Shown in pieces: positions 63,255 through 64,000 of a DNA stretch of 64,000 nucleotides. Location: NCBI GenBank assembly GCA_054601695.1, contig BAAHQB010000023.1, positions 868,001 through 932,000 of the forward strand, in the 5' to 3' direction. Made by a program: the position numbers and the translations under genes. The DNA is from Amorphochlora amoebiformis (Eukaryota > Cercozoa > Chlorarachniophyceae). A model generated the notes under the pieces. The model made no database searches and was not told the origin of the DNA. It saw only the letters and a list, made by a program, of their open reading frames with translations. The stretch's first letter is position 1; every line of letters starts with the position of its first letter.

Positions 63255-63759
63255 TACATATATATATATATACATATATATATATTTAAATACATACACA
63301 TATATAATATACACATATACATGTAAATATGAAAAACCTCAGGCAATTTGAGACTGAGAGTCTCGATACTTGCTTCAAGCTTTTTCACTGCTTCATCGAG
63401 GTTTGCAACTGACACCTATTCATAATATATACCATATATAAATATGAATATATATATATATATATATATTGCATGTCATATGCCATCGGGTTTCACCAAC
63501 ATCAGTGGTCTGAAACGTCATATATGTCGTATCAGACCAGTCAACCAAGCAAACAAACACCATATTTCTACTTGGAAGAGGCTGCAACAACATGTGTTGT
63601 ATATATGTTAAGGATTGGCATCTAGCGCGAAGGTTTTTCTCTGATCATTGATCCCGCTTTTTTTTCATTAATTGTTCGGTTTTACCCCAATGAGACCTTC
63701 CTGCACTCCCTCCAGCTTCTTGCGACAGGTATCCACCTAGGAAGTACATGGATGCACCC

Positions 63760-63792
<33 letters not shown>

Positions 63793-64000
63793 TACATATG
63801 TACTAAATATATATATTTCTACATACATAATTAATTCAGGTATGCATCGCATACTAATACATGCATACATATTTCAACTTGATTCGTACATACACCACAT
63901 GCGCATCCAAACACGTATACACACTCACATTACAACACAATAATTCCAACCTTAGGGTCCCACTCATGAAACTTAGGTATTGCATGGAGCTCTTCAAGCA
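62473..64000 (-). CDS. Gene H: small helical protein, 5' end outside the window
   Basis: Four minus-strand exons, all phase 0 at the visible joints: 63951-64000 (continues beyond the window), 63686-63736, 63338-63415, 62473-62553. They give [33 protein letters not shown], a helix containing [18 protein letters not shown], and the C-terminus [20 protein letters not shown] ending GSE and stop. It is helical and charged, possibly a subunit of a helical-bundle or coiled-coil complex. I do not recognise the family. Introns at 62554-63337 and 63416-63685 are TA-rich. Confidence 0.7.

Overview
The window is nuclear DNA of an intron-rich microbial eukaryote. The sequence does not let me name the species or phylum. 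Evidence for this: GT-AG introns of about 40 bp to 1.5 kb, all three standard stop codons in use, a recognisable SMN homologue, a Qb-SNARE, a Costars protein and a BRPF-like bromodomain protein, and TTAGGG/CCCTAA-type repeats. Most of the DNA is intron, dominated by (TA)n and related (TATG/CATA) microsatellites. Long YIYIYI reading frames are therefore meaningless. I rebuilt genes from short complex islands flanked by AG and GT whose codon phases join without a break.

Eight protein genes alternate strictly in strand. A (+, 438-13959, 5' end outside): coiled-coil protein with 28 exons. B (-, 14939-18777): F-box protein. C (+, 19016-45152): giant 47-exon gene for a guanylate-binding-protein-like pseudo-GTPase with a long coiled coil, NPF motifs, an SH3-like module and a Pro/Thr-rich tail. 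D (-, 45664-50701): SMN homologue. E (+, about 50939-54782): Vti1-like SNARE. F (-, 55183-55455): Costars/ABRACL-type protein. G (+, 55642-61316): BRPF-like bromodomain protein with a Gln/Ala-rich tail. H (-, 62473 to beyond 64000): small helical protein, 5' end outside. Divergent pairs share promoters of roughly 100-300 bp. Convergent pairs are separated by about 0.4-1.2 kb of CTAG-rich spacer.

The most unusual feature is telomere-like DNA inside genes. Arrays of CCCTAA or TTAGGG lie in introns of genes A and C, and in many cases the array itself supplies the splice site (GTTAGGG or GTAACCC at donors, CCCTAG or CCTAAG at acceptors). A dispersed module of about 55 bp, found nine times in both orientations, sits next to these arrays, which suggests a telomere-repeat-bearing intron element. 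A second theme is local duplication: an exact in-frame exon-pair duplication in gene A (12307-13922), and several partial echoes of exon edges with their splice sites, separated by TA tracts, mostly in gene C.

All exon models are hand-made from splice consensus and phase continuity. Weak points are start codons of B, C and E, one homopolymer frameshift in C, and possible missed micro-exons inside TA tracts.
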